Assembly: GCA_002633025.1 (NCBI GenBank)
Contig: NMRB01000342.1
Location: 106,375-170,374, forward strand
Length of the DNA stretch: 64,000 nt
Direction: 5' to 3'
DNA from: Notospermus geniculatus
Taxonomy: Eukaryota > Nemertea > Pilidiophora > Heteronemertea > Lineidae
Position 1 is the stretch's first letter. Every line of letters starts with the position of its first letter. Below are positions 53,668 to 64,000 of the stretch, piece after piece. The notes under the pieces are model-generated. The model searched no databases. It was not told the DNA's origin and saw nothing but the letters and a program-made list of their open reading frames with translations. The translations under genes and the position numbers were made by a program.

Positions 53668-54010
53668 AGCTCACTTGTGAGCTATAGTCCTCACGCGGTG
53701 TCCGTCGTCGTCGGCGTACGTTAGCAGGGAACGTTTTGTAACCACTGGGCCAATTGACACCAAGCTTGGTACAGATGTGCCCCTAGGTCGGATGACATCA
53801 GACACCAAGTTTCGGTCCGATTTGTTTACTAGCTTGGCCACCATGGGGGCTTAACCGAAAACTTTTAAAGTGCTATTTCGCCTTAACCGTTGATCGGATC
53901 ACAATCAAACTTTTATCGTAGGTACACCTGATGAGGATACATGACATATCACTCGGGGTTTTGATTTGACCTATTTTTCAAGGTCAAAGAGGTCAAAGTT
54001 CGAAAGGGGC
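53668..54010 (-). mobile_element. TAGCTCAC-hairpin repeat family, inverted copy
   Basis: Starts TTTTAGCTCACTTGTGAGCT and carries the GTTAGCAGGGAACGTTTTGTAACC box found inverted at 31850-31880. It appears to be interrupted at about 54010 by the foldback 54008-54656 and to continue beyond it. Confidence 0.65.
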
Positions 54011-54656
54011 TGTTCGTTTTCGTCACTTGAGGAACCTGAGTGATCCTTGGGAAAACGGAAAAGCTATGCACTTGCAAATTGCAGGGATTATTCGTTGTGT
54101 AGTACAGAATAATTGTTGCAATTTGCCATCCTCCCACAGCAGGGGTTTTTACCTCGCTCTTCTTCATCCACTCACACAAACACCTGCTGAAATACAACAG
54201 CCAGTGAATCTGGTGCGGCTGTTCCATACTCCAGTTGCACTCCCTGTACTTTAAGCATAACTTGGAGAAGTAAAATTTCGTGGTTTTACCCAGTTTGATT
54301 TTAAAGTTTTGTGCTTTACAAATCATTTACATCTTTCCAAAATTGACTGAATTTTATCACAGAGGTTCCTCCTGTGTATAGGAAAGATTCTTATTATTTT
54401 TGATTGTTATTACGAGTCATAATTATTTAATATTGACACCTTGAAAATGCTGCATTCTCATTGGGCAATCGTTTTCTGACCGCCTCTGCTTGCCTGGGAG
54501 GCCCAATTTCAGCAGGGCTTTGTGTGGAGTGTATGAAGAGGAACGAGACCAAAGCCCTGCTGTGGGAAGATGCAATTTGCAGATTCATAGCTTTCTCCAT
54601 TTTCTCAAGGATCACAACTCAGATTCCTCAAGTCAATCGACGAAAATGAACAGCCA
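54008..54656. repeat. ~650-bp foldback inside the TAGCTCAC repeat
   Basis: GGCTGTTCGTTTTCGTCACTT (54009) and the inverse near 54630-54655 start arms that pair through GAAAAGCTATGCACTTGCAA/TTTGCAGATTCATAGCTTTC and CCCACAGCAGGG/CCCTGCTGTGGG. The loop is AT-rich (54250-54430). Confidence 0.7.
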
Positions 54657-55570
54657 CTTTCACCGTTGGGTGGCACTTTTCCTGGCTATTTGTCCTGGAT
54701 TGTTCAAATTAGGTGTGATGATGTATCTACTGTTCATTCCACATCCCAGTGGCGCGAGGTTTATGGCCGATAACATACCATACATCAATTGACTTGTCTT
54801 TCTTGTCGGTATCTTTCTGCTACCTTCATTTTTCGCGTAAGGCCGACATTACGGATCTCTTTCTCAAAACTCATTTCATTTCGCCATGGTGTTCAGTGGA
54901 GTTTACACGTGCGCGATGCATTGCGTCATTTCAAAATGGCCGCCATTTCGGCCGTAAACACGAACTGTAAAAGAACTTTTTTCTGTCACGTTTTTTGGGA
55001 AAATGACAGGGATGATGGCTGTAGCGGCAAGAAAGATAAATCGATTGACGTATGTTTCGTCAAATTGGACCCAGCCGTTACGGAGCTATCGTTCATAAAC
55101 CTCGCGCCAGTCGAAAGTGGAATGGAGAGTAGGTACCGTCTCTGTTTGTGGCGACTTTCGGTCCGATCCATCGGACTTCAAATATGGCCGCCAGGTGGTT
55201 ATCTTGGAAATTGGGCGTTGGTCCATTGCTCGACTAGTGCAGCTAGAATGTTCTGAACTTGAACAAGTATGTATCTTTGTAGCTTTCATGTGTACTGCAA
55301 ATTTCAGCGTGTTTTGACTTCAAAGACTGCTGCCAGGCAGCCATTTTCGAAAATGGCACTTTGACATGAGTGACCCAGAAAATGTTGTTCAGTGTGATAT
55401 ATCATGTATCTTCATACATGTATGTACCTTATGGTACAAATTTGGTGACGATCCGCCGAAAAATAAGTTAGTTATTGCACTTTTTGTACAACCTAAACCC
55501 TGGTACATATATAGGTCAGATGAACAACGAAACCAAGTTTCTGCCCGAATACGCGCGTACAACTAGCTGT
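54657..55570. repeat. Diverged units of the TAGCTCAC-family repeat
   Basis: Contains typical boxes: GTTGGGTGGCAC, TTTCGGTCCGATCCATCGGA, AAATATGGCCGCCAGGTGG, AAGTTAGTTATTGCACTTTTTGT. No coding features. Confidence 0.5.
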
Positions 55571-55893
55571 CTGCTGAGCAAACGGTCTTGACTGACTTCT
55601 TGCTCAGCAGATAGCCCCAGTGTGCGGCAGGCGTTAAGATTCTCAATCTAAATTAATGTAAACTAAATTCGCCATTGTATCATGTGGAAATGAACCCTTC
55701 CCACCCAACGCGTCAAATAAGGTACATAATATATCTGCAGGTAGGCTATCTCGATTCACCACTGTCCACGGATTCTAATTGTATCATGTGATATTAACCC
55801 CCCACACCGAAGGGTCAAATAAGGTACACATCTGCATAGTCCTCTCGATTCGCCATGGATTGCATCATGCGATATTAGCCCCTTAACAACCAA

Positions 55894-57003
55894 GGTAATC
55901 ATTTTCTTTACCCAGGAGCATCCTGGGTAAACATGGGGATCCTTAACTTTACCCAGGTTGAAGTTCCCGCCGAATGGCTCTGATCATTCAACTGCGTCCG
56001 AGGATGGAATTTGGTACGCATGTCACGATGCAATCACGAAATGCACTGTGCATATAAATTAACACGTGTGAATTAATTTTGTTGATCTGTCCTTAGTTTG
56101 AGAATGGTTACTTATAAAACACGGAATGAAATGGTCGAAATAGGATTGAAGAAGTAATATAAAAATTCACTTATTTTCATATTTTACCTTTACTAAAACC
56201 AGGACTAAAATGGCCGAAATGATCGAAACGGCCGAAATGAAATGGCCGAAATGATCGAAACGGCCGAAATAAAGTGGCCGAAATGATCGAAATGGCCGAA
56301 ATTAAATGGCCGAAATGATTGAAACGGCCGAAATGATCAAAACGGGCGAAATGAAGTGGCCGTAATGATCGAAATGGCCAATATTAAATGGCCGAAATGA
56401 TTGAAACGGCCGAAATGACTGAAACGGCCGAAATGAAATGGCCGAAATGATCGAAATGGCCAAAATTAAATGGCCGAAATGATTGAAACGGCCGAGATGA
56501 TTGAAACCGCTGAAATGAAATGGCCGAAATGATCGAAACGGGCGAAATGAAGTGGCCGAAATGATCGAAATGGCCAAAATTAAATGACCGAAATGATTGA
56601 AACGGCCGAAATGATTGAAACGCCCGAAATGGTCGAAATTCAAGTTTTTATGCATTCAAAAATCTATCGATAATGACCGAGTATGGTTCTTCCAATGAAG
56701 ACACTGCGGATGATGAACGTGGACAGACTGCTGCTGCAACGTGCTGTCGGTGTTCCCGCACTGGAGGAACTTTTTTTCAAAATCCATGCCTGGTGTTCAG
56801 CTATAGGCTCCATAACGACCAATGTCATATTAAATGTTGTACAACACATTTAGGCCTAATTCGTGGGCGCTACGCGAATGCAGTACTAATCCTCGGACGC
56901 TGGTGTACGATCAGCGCGATTCGGCGAGAACTTCAACCTGGGTAAAGTAAGGATCCTTATGTTTACCAAGCGTCGACCTGGGTAAAGAAAATGATTACCC
57001 AGG
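55894..57003. mobile_element. ~1.1-kb element with ~100-bp inverted ends and TTTACCCAGG subterminal repeats
   Basis: The left GGTAATCATTTTCTTTACCC pairs with GGGTAAAGAAAATGATTACC on the right (56980-57000). Arms continue for about 100 bp through GGATCCTTA, TTTACCCAGGTTGAAG and CGCCGAAT. TTTACCCAGG or its complement occurs about eight times near the ends. The interior holds the GGCCGAAATGA minisatellite and a 90-codon open frame at 56673 with no recognised family. Confidence 0.7.
56205..56640. repeat. GGCCGAAATGATCGAAA minisatellite
   Basis: Degenerate short units (about 12-18 bp, GAAATGGCC / GAAACGGCC alternating with GAAATGATC) over about 430 bp. Open minus-strand frames (HFGRFNHFG repeats) are by-products. 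Confidence 0.9.
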
Positions 57004-57224
57004 ATGGTCCTGGGTAAACATAAGGTATACCCAGGACGACATTGACCCATTCAGCTCTAATAAGGTTGTATCTGACATATAAATCGATTCACAAAAGATA
57101 CGTCTGTGATGTGATCTCCCTTCCCACCCAGGGCGCTGAAGGTATCTAACGTCGATCTCGATTCACCAAGGAGTGTATCATGTGATATTAACCCCTTAAT
57201 TCCCACCAAGATAAGAAATAGAAA

Positions 57225-57352
57225 CGGGACTTTCTAAGGTGAAAGTCATCACGTCTTTCTTCCAGATTCGAACCCACGGACCCTCGCATGAGGCATCAAT
57301 CGCCAGCACTAAGGGGCAGCACGCCTTAAACCACTAGGCCAAATCCCCATCT
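57225..57352 (-). mobile_element. tRNA-derived SINE
   Basis: Minus strand: A-box-like GGCCTAGTGGTTTAAGG (57325-57341), B-box GGGTTCGAATC (57265-57275), then the body TTTCACCTTAGAAAG. The T stem does not close, so it is not a functional tRNA. Same family as 36620-36840. Confidence 0.7.
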
Positions 57353-57480
57353 TCAAAAAAGATAGTTCAATGGCCCAGGTTAAAGGAGACGTCCATCAGT
57401 ACCAACCAAGGGGTCGAAAGTATCTATCTCAATTCACCAAGGATTGTACTATGCAAAATTAACCCCATAATTTATAAAAC

Positions 57481-57900
57481 TCCTTTGCGTGAATGGAAAA
57501 ACTTACCAAGATGCCTTATTCGGCCCCTTGGAGATACAGTCATGTACAATCAACTTCATTAGCCAGTTCAGGTCAATTTGGGTGCTGAAGCTTTCATGAT
57601 TGCTGATGCTGCTATCTTGGGCCAATGCATTAATTATTACATTATAGTAGGCCCAATTAGTTCAGGTCAATTTTAGTTTGGCTGCTTTTCATGACTGCTG
57701 ATGCTACTAACCTGGGCCAATACATTAATTATGAAATTATAGTAGGCCCTATGACATAGGCCTACAAAGATGTCACTTTGAACTAATTTCTTGAAACAAC
57801 AGAACTTCAAAGCGGTTGAAGGTCCGTGGCCGCCCTGTCTGTAGCTCTCTTAAAATAACCAGATACTCCAACAGAGTCAAGGGTGATAAACGATTGCTGA
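57481..57900. repeat. Short direct duplication
   Basis: AGTTCAGGTCAATTT...GGCCAATGCATTAATTAT(TACATTATAGTAGGCCC) occurs twice, about 100 bp apart (57567-57730). Otherwise no feature. Confidence 0.6.
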
Positions 57901-58025
57901 TACACTCTTGCTCATTAGTATGGAATATTCTCAGAATTTCCATTCATTTCCAACAGACGTTTTTCTGAATTATTTCTGTGGGAATGGGTCGATTTCAATG
58001 GAACTTCGTCAGTTAATGGGGACAT

Positions 58026-58683
58026 AGCCTGGTTCCCTGGCCACCGTCGAGATGGCGCCGCGTAGACGGAGGCCAGGCAGTAGCCGTTGAGCATGGTTGA
58101 GAAGTGACGTCATGGGCAGGAGACTAAGCCAGCCTACCGATTCTGTGTAATCGATTCGACCAAGTAAAAAATACTTCAAACTCATAAATGTTCGTTCTTT
58201 TTACCAGTGCTGTATGTAACAAGTATGAATTAGCTAAATCCATATTTGTTCTCTATCATTATTCCCAAATTCGCCCTTTTCATTTCAGATTAATTGACGC
58301 TATGAATCCCGAGGCCATACCCTTTCCCCGGAATTCAGGGGAAACGCAACGGCTACTGTTTATTTATTTATTAACAAGTTTACAGAGTGGGTGCCGCGCA
58401 AAAAGTGCATTATGGCCATACCCACTCGCTACATGATGACGATTAGGCGGAACAATAAAACACAAAGTATGTAGTGAGTGATGAATACCCGGTATGATAC
58501 ATTACTGTTATGAAGTGAAAGGCCCAAAAGCTAGTGGAAGGTGAAAAAAGTAACCATGTCCTGAAGCGAAATGGTAGTGTTGAAACAATGCCATCCGACG
58601 ATAAAATTGACAACACGTTCAAAACCGCTACTGCCTGGCCACCGTCTACGCAGCGCCATCTCGACGGTGGCCAGGGACAGGCT
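58026..58683. mobile_element. 658-bp inverted-repeat element with 11-bp target duplication
   Basis: Ends AGCCTGGTTCCCTGGCCACC and the reverse complement of GGTGGCCAGGGACAGGCT. AATGGGGACAT flanks it at 58015-58025 and 58684-58694. The homologous inverted arm at about 59500-59550 shows the site without insertion. Long duplications of this size suggest a Mutator-like origin. Inner arms also pair (CGTAGACGGAGGCCAGGCAG / CTGCCTGGCCACCGTCTACG). Confidence 0.85.
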
Positions 58684-59154
58684 AATGGGGACATTACGGG
58701 GGCAATGGTTGCTGTGTCTGATGTTCTGAAACCAGTGCGTCGTGGATGTAGGGAGCTGCCGCATTTTTTGTAAAAAAACGCGGTTTTACAGAAATTAACA
58801 TCAGCGCCCTGATGTGCATGACAATTGAGGTCCTGAATTTGTTTTGAATTGAAAGTTAAATTCTATAAGCTACGTTCTCACTGAATGCGAATTCAATTCG
58901 TTATATCGAGTTAAAAGCGGTGCGTTCACACTAGGGGGTTAATTCGGATGGCGTGACGTCACCTGGTCACAAACTCTGATGCGGATTGGTTATTCCGAAT
59001 TCAATTCGCATCAAGGAACCGAACTCGTTATTTCGGGGTTTCTATGCGCTATCGACAAGTGGCGGCATAGAACCTCCGCTAAGGCTCCGTTCACTATCGA
59101 CCGACCCCGCTAGTCCATAGCGGAGTTTCTATGCGGCCACCCCTGGACTCCCGC

Positions 59155-59385
59155 TCTCTTGACATGTTTCGTCGTCGATCGTCGTCGCTCAAGTTGAACT
59201 CCATTCAACTCCAGCGATTACGTCGCCCGACGTCGTTGCCGTCGTTCGACGACGTCGCGCGACAAAGTCGTCGGCAGTGAAAACCCATCGGCCGTCGTCC
59301 CTGGCAGATGACGTCAGGAAACGTCGTTCGACGACTGACGTTGTCGCCGACGGCGTGAAGTGTAAACCCGCCTTTAGCCTCAAAC
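59155..59385. repeat. CGTCG-rich segment in the foldback loop
   Basis: Dense CGTCG/CGACG motifs with many self-complementary stretches (GTCGTTCGACGAC type). CpG is retained in an otherwise AT-rich area. Function unknown. Confidence 0.5.
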
Positions 59386-59649
59386 AAAATCGCTAACAAA
59401 CGTGATTCATCACTACTTGATAGAAGCTGGGCAAGCCGATTTTTCACTAAAATTGCGGAAGCTCCCTACATCCAAGACACACTGGTTTCAAAACACCAGC
59501 CACAGCAACCATTGCCACCGTAATGCCCCATCAGCTGAAGTTTCATTGAAATCGACCCACACGCACAGAAATAATTCAGGAAAACGTTTATTGGAAATGA
59601 ATGGAAATTCTCAGTACATGTATATTCTATACTCATGAACAAGAGTGTA

Positions 59650-60519
59650 GGCCTACAATATTCAATGACCGAATACAAATAAAAAAAACATTTACCTTTC
59701 GTCACAAACGTTCCGATTAGAATTATCTGAGTTTGTTTTTGCGAGCTGTTAAATAGCGATTCAGCGATGAATCAGGGAATATAAACGAATACTATATATG
59801 GAATTAATACCTGGTAGACAAAGGTATGACGACGGCTGTCCAATAATAATATGCAAAACTATCAGACAGCTGAATATTAACAGAAAATATCTATGTGATC
59901 ATAAAGAAACAGGTTGTTGACAATCATATATCATGAATACGATATTAATGTCACATGAATATTTGTAATAGGTGTCTGGGATAAAATGTGAGCAGGGGAA
60001 GGGGGGGGGGCTGCAAGTATGCTGAGCTCAGTAATGCCATTACTGAGCTCATGCAACAGAAAATCAAAATCGCGATGAGCTATTTCTAAATCCCGCAGAC
60101 CTCTCCCCTCCAGGTATGCAATTGTACCCAATGCTGCGCAGAACAAACACGTGCGTTATAGCGTAATTGTAGCGTATGTGAACGAGGTAAGTCAATCGAA
60201 CAATATGGCTTCCGCGAAAGCAACGCGTAGTTTCCAGTGAAACCCCCCGCGAAGCCTTAGATACACCTCTTCAGTTTATGAGATAGCCTTTTTTTTGCCT
60301 TCAGTTTATGAGATAGCCTTGTTTCTGGCGACACTTGACTTTGTTGACAGTACTGTTACCTCGAATGACCCCAGCATACATCACAAATTAAACTATTCCT
60401 ACCGGTATTGGTTGAAATCTGAATTTATTTTGGTCACGAGCCCGATTCGCCGATTCTGATTGGTTATGACGTCATTACCTCATCGATGTTTGTAAACATT
60501 ACCATGTGCTTTTTGGCAT
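59650..60519. other. No gene recognised
   Basis: Near 60270-60320 the unit TTCAGTTTATGAGATAGCCTT occurs twice, separated by a T-rich spacer. Confidence 0.4.
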
Positions 60520-60523
60520 TTAA

Positions 60524-60759
60524 AGGAGTTAGACGCCGAAGTTGTAAACACTCACTCACTGGTTCTCTATCCACGGACGCCTGCGGTGCTGCCACCTATT
60601 GTCGGTGATATGTACTGACGTGAATATCGTGAGCATCGGACCGGGAACCAGTCTAACGATCACGGGTGCTGCCACCTGCACGAAGGAATAAAACTAGTTT
60701 GCCGACCATATTTGTAAACAAACCATGCAGCTTGTTTACAACTTCGGCGTCTAACTCCT
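60524..60759. mobile_element. 236-bp MITE with TTAA target duplication (Kolobok/piggyBac type)
   Basis: Perfect 27-bp inverted ends beginning AGGAGTTAGACGCCGAAGTT, flanked by TTAA at 60520-60523 and 60760-60763. TTAA duplication is used by piggyBac and Kolobok. The ends do not start CCY, which favours Kolobok. Confidence 0.85.
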
Positions 60760-60763
60760 TTAA

Positions 60764-61539
60764 TTCAGAATTTATAGAATGAATTAGAAATGGACTATTT
60801 GATGTCAAATTTCAGACTCTGGCTGCATTTCTACAATGAAATAGTGATGAATTTTTTATCAGACTTCAAAGAAAAAAAGTTGCCACCCAAGAAAAAAAAT
60901 TAAAAACCCTGAAAAGCAAAAATGCTCAGACCCCTAAAAAAGTTATTTCGAGCCTTGTAGTGTGGTATCATAAACATGATAAAACAGATAAATGTATCTG
61001 TGTAACCTTCATGTGTGCAGCAAATTTCATCTTGGAAAATGGAACCTCGACCTGTATGACCTAGAAAAGAGGGTCAACTTGAAAACCCGGATTCTTATCG
61101 TCAATCTTAATTAGATGTACACCCTCAATCATGGCAATCAAAAGTAAATGCACGCCTTATAAACTTAAACATTTCCCAAAATCTTTAGTGGACCAACCGT
61201 TGCTTTTAATGGCAATTATTCAGGGCCTAAAGAAACCGTTTGAGACCAAAAAATAACATGATCTTGCATGGGTTGTATTTTTGACAAAAATTTAAAATTT
61301 CTATGAAAAAGTGTGAATTTCAATCGGTACGATACGTAAAAGTCGTCTCCGAATTTCGCTAATTTTCGACTCCAACCGGGGTCTTCCTCAGGAACTTTCT
61401 AGTAGAGATCCCAGAAGTGAATGAGTGGATTCCAATATTATGGATATGAAGTACTAATATAGAAACATCCCAGTACACAAGGTATGGCATCAATAAAAGA
61501 TGAAAAGAAAGACATGAAGGGAAGAAGGATCCCAGGACG
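60764..61539. other. No feature recognised
   Basis: AT-rich; a stretch near 61000-61080 resembles diverged TAGCTCAC-family text (GTGTGCAGCAAATTTCA). Confidence 0.35.
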
Positions 61540-61935
61540 AATATCCGGTTCAGATTCTGTTCGGAATCTTTCACCGGATCCGAACCGGATTCCAGCCGGA
61601 TTCGGTTCAGATTCTGATCCAAAATCTGATTCGGATATGGCCCCTGAATCCGGTTGGAATCCGGATAGGAATCTTGTTCAGTTTCTGAATGGAATCTTGG
61701 TAAGAATCCAGGCCAGATTCCGAATGGAATCTGAACAAGAATCCAGGTGGGTTTCTGATTGGAATCTGGACCGGAATCCAGGTGGGTTTCTGATTAGAAT
61801 CTGGAGAGGAATCCAGGTGAGATTCTGATTAGGATCTGGACAGGAATCCAGGTGGGTTTCTGATTAGAATCTGGACAGGATTTCAGGTATGTTTTGAAAT
61901 GGGATCCGTATGTAGATTTCGGATCAGTTCGTGAG
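61540..61935. repeat. 35-bp minisatellite
   Basis: GAATCCAGGTGGGTTTCTGA + TTGGAATCTGGACCG units, clearest at 61738-61900 and degenerate to the left (GATTCCGGCCGGAT-like). Confidence 0.8.
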
Positions 61936-63079
61936 GATCGGGTATGAATAAAAGCATTGTAAAATGATTAGCTGTCTTAGGATTACAGGTTATTGGAAAG
62001 ATGACCTGGGTATTGTAGGAGGGTTTGCCACGGTTTGCAAGTTATTGCTGACATGGCCCATCCATCAGTAGGAAAAGGACCTCTGTTCCTGNCTTTGTCG
62101 CGCCCAACCGCGCAACGACTGTACAAAATACAATATTTGTTTCCGGCAAAAAACACCTACAATCCTGCATGGAGGGGACGGAAACTTCTCACCGTAAATT
62201 TATATAATTTTTGTCAATAAACGAGCAAAAATTCACTGTGTCATACTCACGTTTAAAGATTTTACAGACAATTTTCGACCGAAATTTACCTCGACAGCCG
62301 TAATGGCAGGCCTGCCATGCCTACCTGCATTATATGCCATTTTCGGCGCCATAAACGCCTGCAAAGCCTGAAATTCAGTTCAGGTATGTAGATAAGATGA
62401 TAGAGATTGCATTTGGACAGGTCATTTCAAAATGACGCTTTTTTAAACGATTGACGCTTTTTTGAAATTAGACGTGCTAAAGTCTCTTATCTTCGGGTGG
62501 CCTCGGTTAGCCGCGATTGTTGTTGTAATCTTCACAAGTAAACCATTGTAAAACGTTGACTTCAACTGCCCCGTGATATCACGCTGCAGCGCGACCACCA
62601 TTCCCACCATGCTCGGCGAGCAGTTGTGCGGTTGCGCCACATTCGATCCACTTTCTCTTTTCACCACGGAAGTCACGGTAAAGCGCGAATCACGGTACCG
62701 CGTGACGGCCCAGTCTGGTCAAGGGCTAGGGTTAGGGTTGGGACTAAACGTATCTCCCTACCTATGTCACGTAGTCTATTTTGGGATCAGAATGCTCATA
62801 TTACCAACAAACACACCACACCCACCGAATGAGCTTGAAAGTCTGCGACAGTCCAGCGTAGCTATCCAGGCCGTCAGGCCTCTACTTGTACTTTTCAAGT
62901 GGAGCCGTCTAATGGCTTTTTAATGAACCACAGTGCATCAATCCAGTTTGTGACTTGGTCTAAAAGCTATTGACTTCAAACATCACACGCCTTTAAGTGC
63001 GATTCAACATTATTGTTGGTCGGATCTTCACCAATTGTTTATCATATAATTACGTCTAATGAGGAGGATACATGAGAAA
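61936..63079. other. No gene recognised
   Basis: Single N at 62092. A short telomere-like run, GGGCTAGGGTTAGGGTTGGG, at 62723-62742. Open frames near 62573-62923 have no family features. Confidence 0.4.
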
Positions 63080-63665
63080 TAATACAACTTTTTGATTTGA
63101 CCCCTTTTTCAAGGTCACAGAGGACAAAGTGCAAACGTTTGCCGTTAGGTGGCAGGTTTCATGGCCGCCGGGGCTATTGACCTGAAACGTGGTGCATATA
63201 TTCCCCTAGGTCAGATGACCAACGGCACCAAGTTTCGGTCCCATTCGATAGGTGGCTTGGCCACCTGGTGGCCAAACATAAAACCCCGAAAGAAAGTGCA
63301 ATAACACCTGAACTAATGACTGGATCATCTCCAATTTATTATCATAGGTGCGTCTAAAGAGTATACATTACATATATAACGGCTTTTTATTTGACCTACT
63401 TTTCAAGTTCAAAGGGCTCAAAGTTCAAAATTTTGCCATTTGGTGGCACGTTCCATTGCTGCTGAGGCTACTGAACTGAATCGTGGTACATTTATTTGCC
63501 TAGGACAGATGGCCTATGACACAAAGTTTCGGCCTGATTCGATTCTTGGTTGGCCAGCAGGTGCCCAAAACCGAAAACACAAAAAGTGCAATAACTCCTA
63601 GACTAATGGCTGAATCATCTAGAAATTGTTATCATACATGTAGGTGCATCTAATGAGGATCCGGG
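63080..63665. repeat. Two ~300-bp units of the TAGCTCAC-family repeat
   Basis: TTTGACCCCTTTTTCAAGGTCA...GGTGGCA...CCTAGGTCAGATG...AAGTTTCGGTCC recurs about 300 bp later (63390-63660) with moderate divergence. Confidence 0.7.
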
Positions 63666-63894
63666 CTTTTGGTGTAGTTTACATCAGACTGTAACCCACA
63701 GTTTAACTTTTGTCTTTAACAATAGCAACTAGGATGTAGAATGTTCTGACCTCGTTTCTAGATACCTTCCACATGCCCAGTCAAAATGCCATTCCCAGAA
63801 TGACAATCCCCAAATGACACTGGATAACTTGATCATTGTTTCAGGTATGATTGTGAGCAGAGTAGAACTTCTCATGCTATTTATTTCAGGTGAC

Positions 63895-64000
63895 AGGACA
63901 AAACGGTACCCGGCAAAACGTACCTAGGACAAAATATACTGGACAAAAGGTTCCGGGACATAAGGTACGCGGACAAAAGGTACCAAGGACAAAATTTACC
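63895..64000. repeat. ~18-bp tandem repeat reaching the window edge
   Basis: GGACAAAAGGTACC-type units (GGACAAAACGGTACC, GGACAAAATATACT, GGACAAAAGGTTCC ...). It continues past the end of the window. Confidence 0.8.

Larger units (their letters stand above)
55660..57480. repeat. ~110-bp tandem repeat, split by an insertion
   Basis: Units with CGATTCRCCA...GGATTGTATCATGTGATATTAACCCC at 55668-55890 resume at 57120-57480. The intervening 55894-57003 is a separate inverted-repeat element. A minus-strand SINE at 57225-57352 also interrupts the right part. Confidence 0.65.
57901..59649. repeat. ~1.75-kb foldback with long loop
   Basis: TACACTCTTG...ATTCTCAGAATTTCCATTCAT on the left pairs with ATGAATGGAAATTCTCAG...AAGAGTGTA on the right. 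The left arm (57901-58025 plus 58684-58775) is split by the 58026-58683 insertion; the right arm (59455-59649) is unbroken. Confidence 0.8.

Noticed and set aside
56302-56655. 117-codon ORF of HFGRF-type repeats
   Set aside because: Translation of the GGCCGAAATGA minisatellite; open only because the unit lacks stops.
56673-56945. 90-codon ORF inside the 55.9-57.0 kb element
   Set aside because: Has several Cys residues, but no finger spacing or family match that I recognise, and it ends inside the inverted repeat. Kept only as part of the element.
57225-57352. Functional tRNA gene
   Set aside because: A and B boxes are present but the T stem and acceptor stem do not pair; it is a SINE head.
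62723-62742. Telomere
   Set aside because: Only two to three degenerate TTAGGG units; interstitial chance or a small relic.

Overview
The window is eukaryotic genomic DNA. It has split genes with GT/AG introns, AT-rich intergenic DNA, tRNA-derived SINEs, MITEs, foldback repeats and N-filled assembly gaps (15391-15860, 30416-30857, 49896-50586). The host gene CEP104, the Helentron, EnSpm-like and Polinton-like proteins, and the very frequent palindrome TAGGCCTA all fit a marine invertebrate. I think an echinoderm- or hemichordate-like deuterostome is most likely, but this is inference and the species cannot be fixed from the sequence alone.

Layout: 1-2 kb holds a SINE and two nested MITEs. 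2.03-3.64 kb (minus) holds the last four coding exons of CEP104, a ciliary-tip/centriole protein. 4.58-11.67 kb (minus) is an uninterrupted giant ORF of a Helentron-type rolling-circle transposon (peptidase-like, DUF6570-like, Rep, helicase and endonuclease regions), which abuts a 23-bp minisatellite. 13.9-16.1 kb is tandem repeats and satellites. 16.6-20.4 kb is direct repeats carrying several foldback elements. 20.8-29.7 kb (minus) holds a protein-kinase ORF and a split SAMD3-like gene, with broken copies of both scattered through the last intron of the latter. 31-34 kb is repeats. 34.98-39.18 kb (plus) is a three-exon EnSpm/CACTA-like transposase gene; matching element ends lie at 42401 and 46519. 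47.37-52.1 kb (plus) is a zinc-finger-linked family-B DNA polymerase of Polinton type, interrupted by a gap and truncated by another repeat. 52.4-64 kb has no recognisable gene and is a mosaic of MITEs, foldbacks and minisatellites.

How the parts relate: only CEP104 is clearly a cellular gene. The three other large proteins are the replication or transposition proteins of three different classes of mobile DNA (rolling-circle, cut-and-paste, self-synthesising). The kinase/SAMD3-like cluster is either a lineage-expanded host gene pair or cargo of unknown elements; its neighbourhood shows repeated local duplication and insertion. Several small elements can be dated relative to each other because their empty sites, or copies without the insertion, are in the same window.
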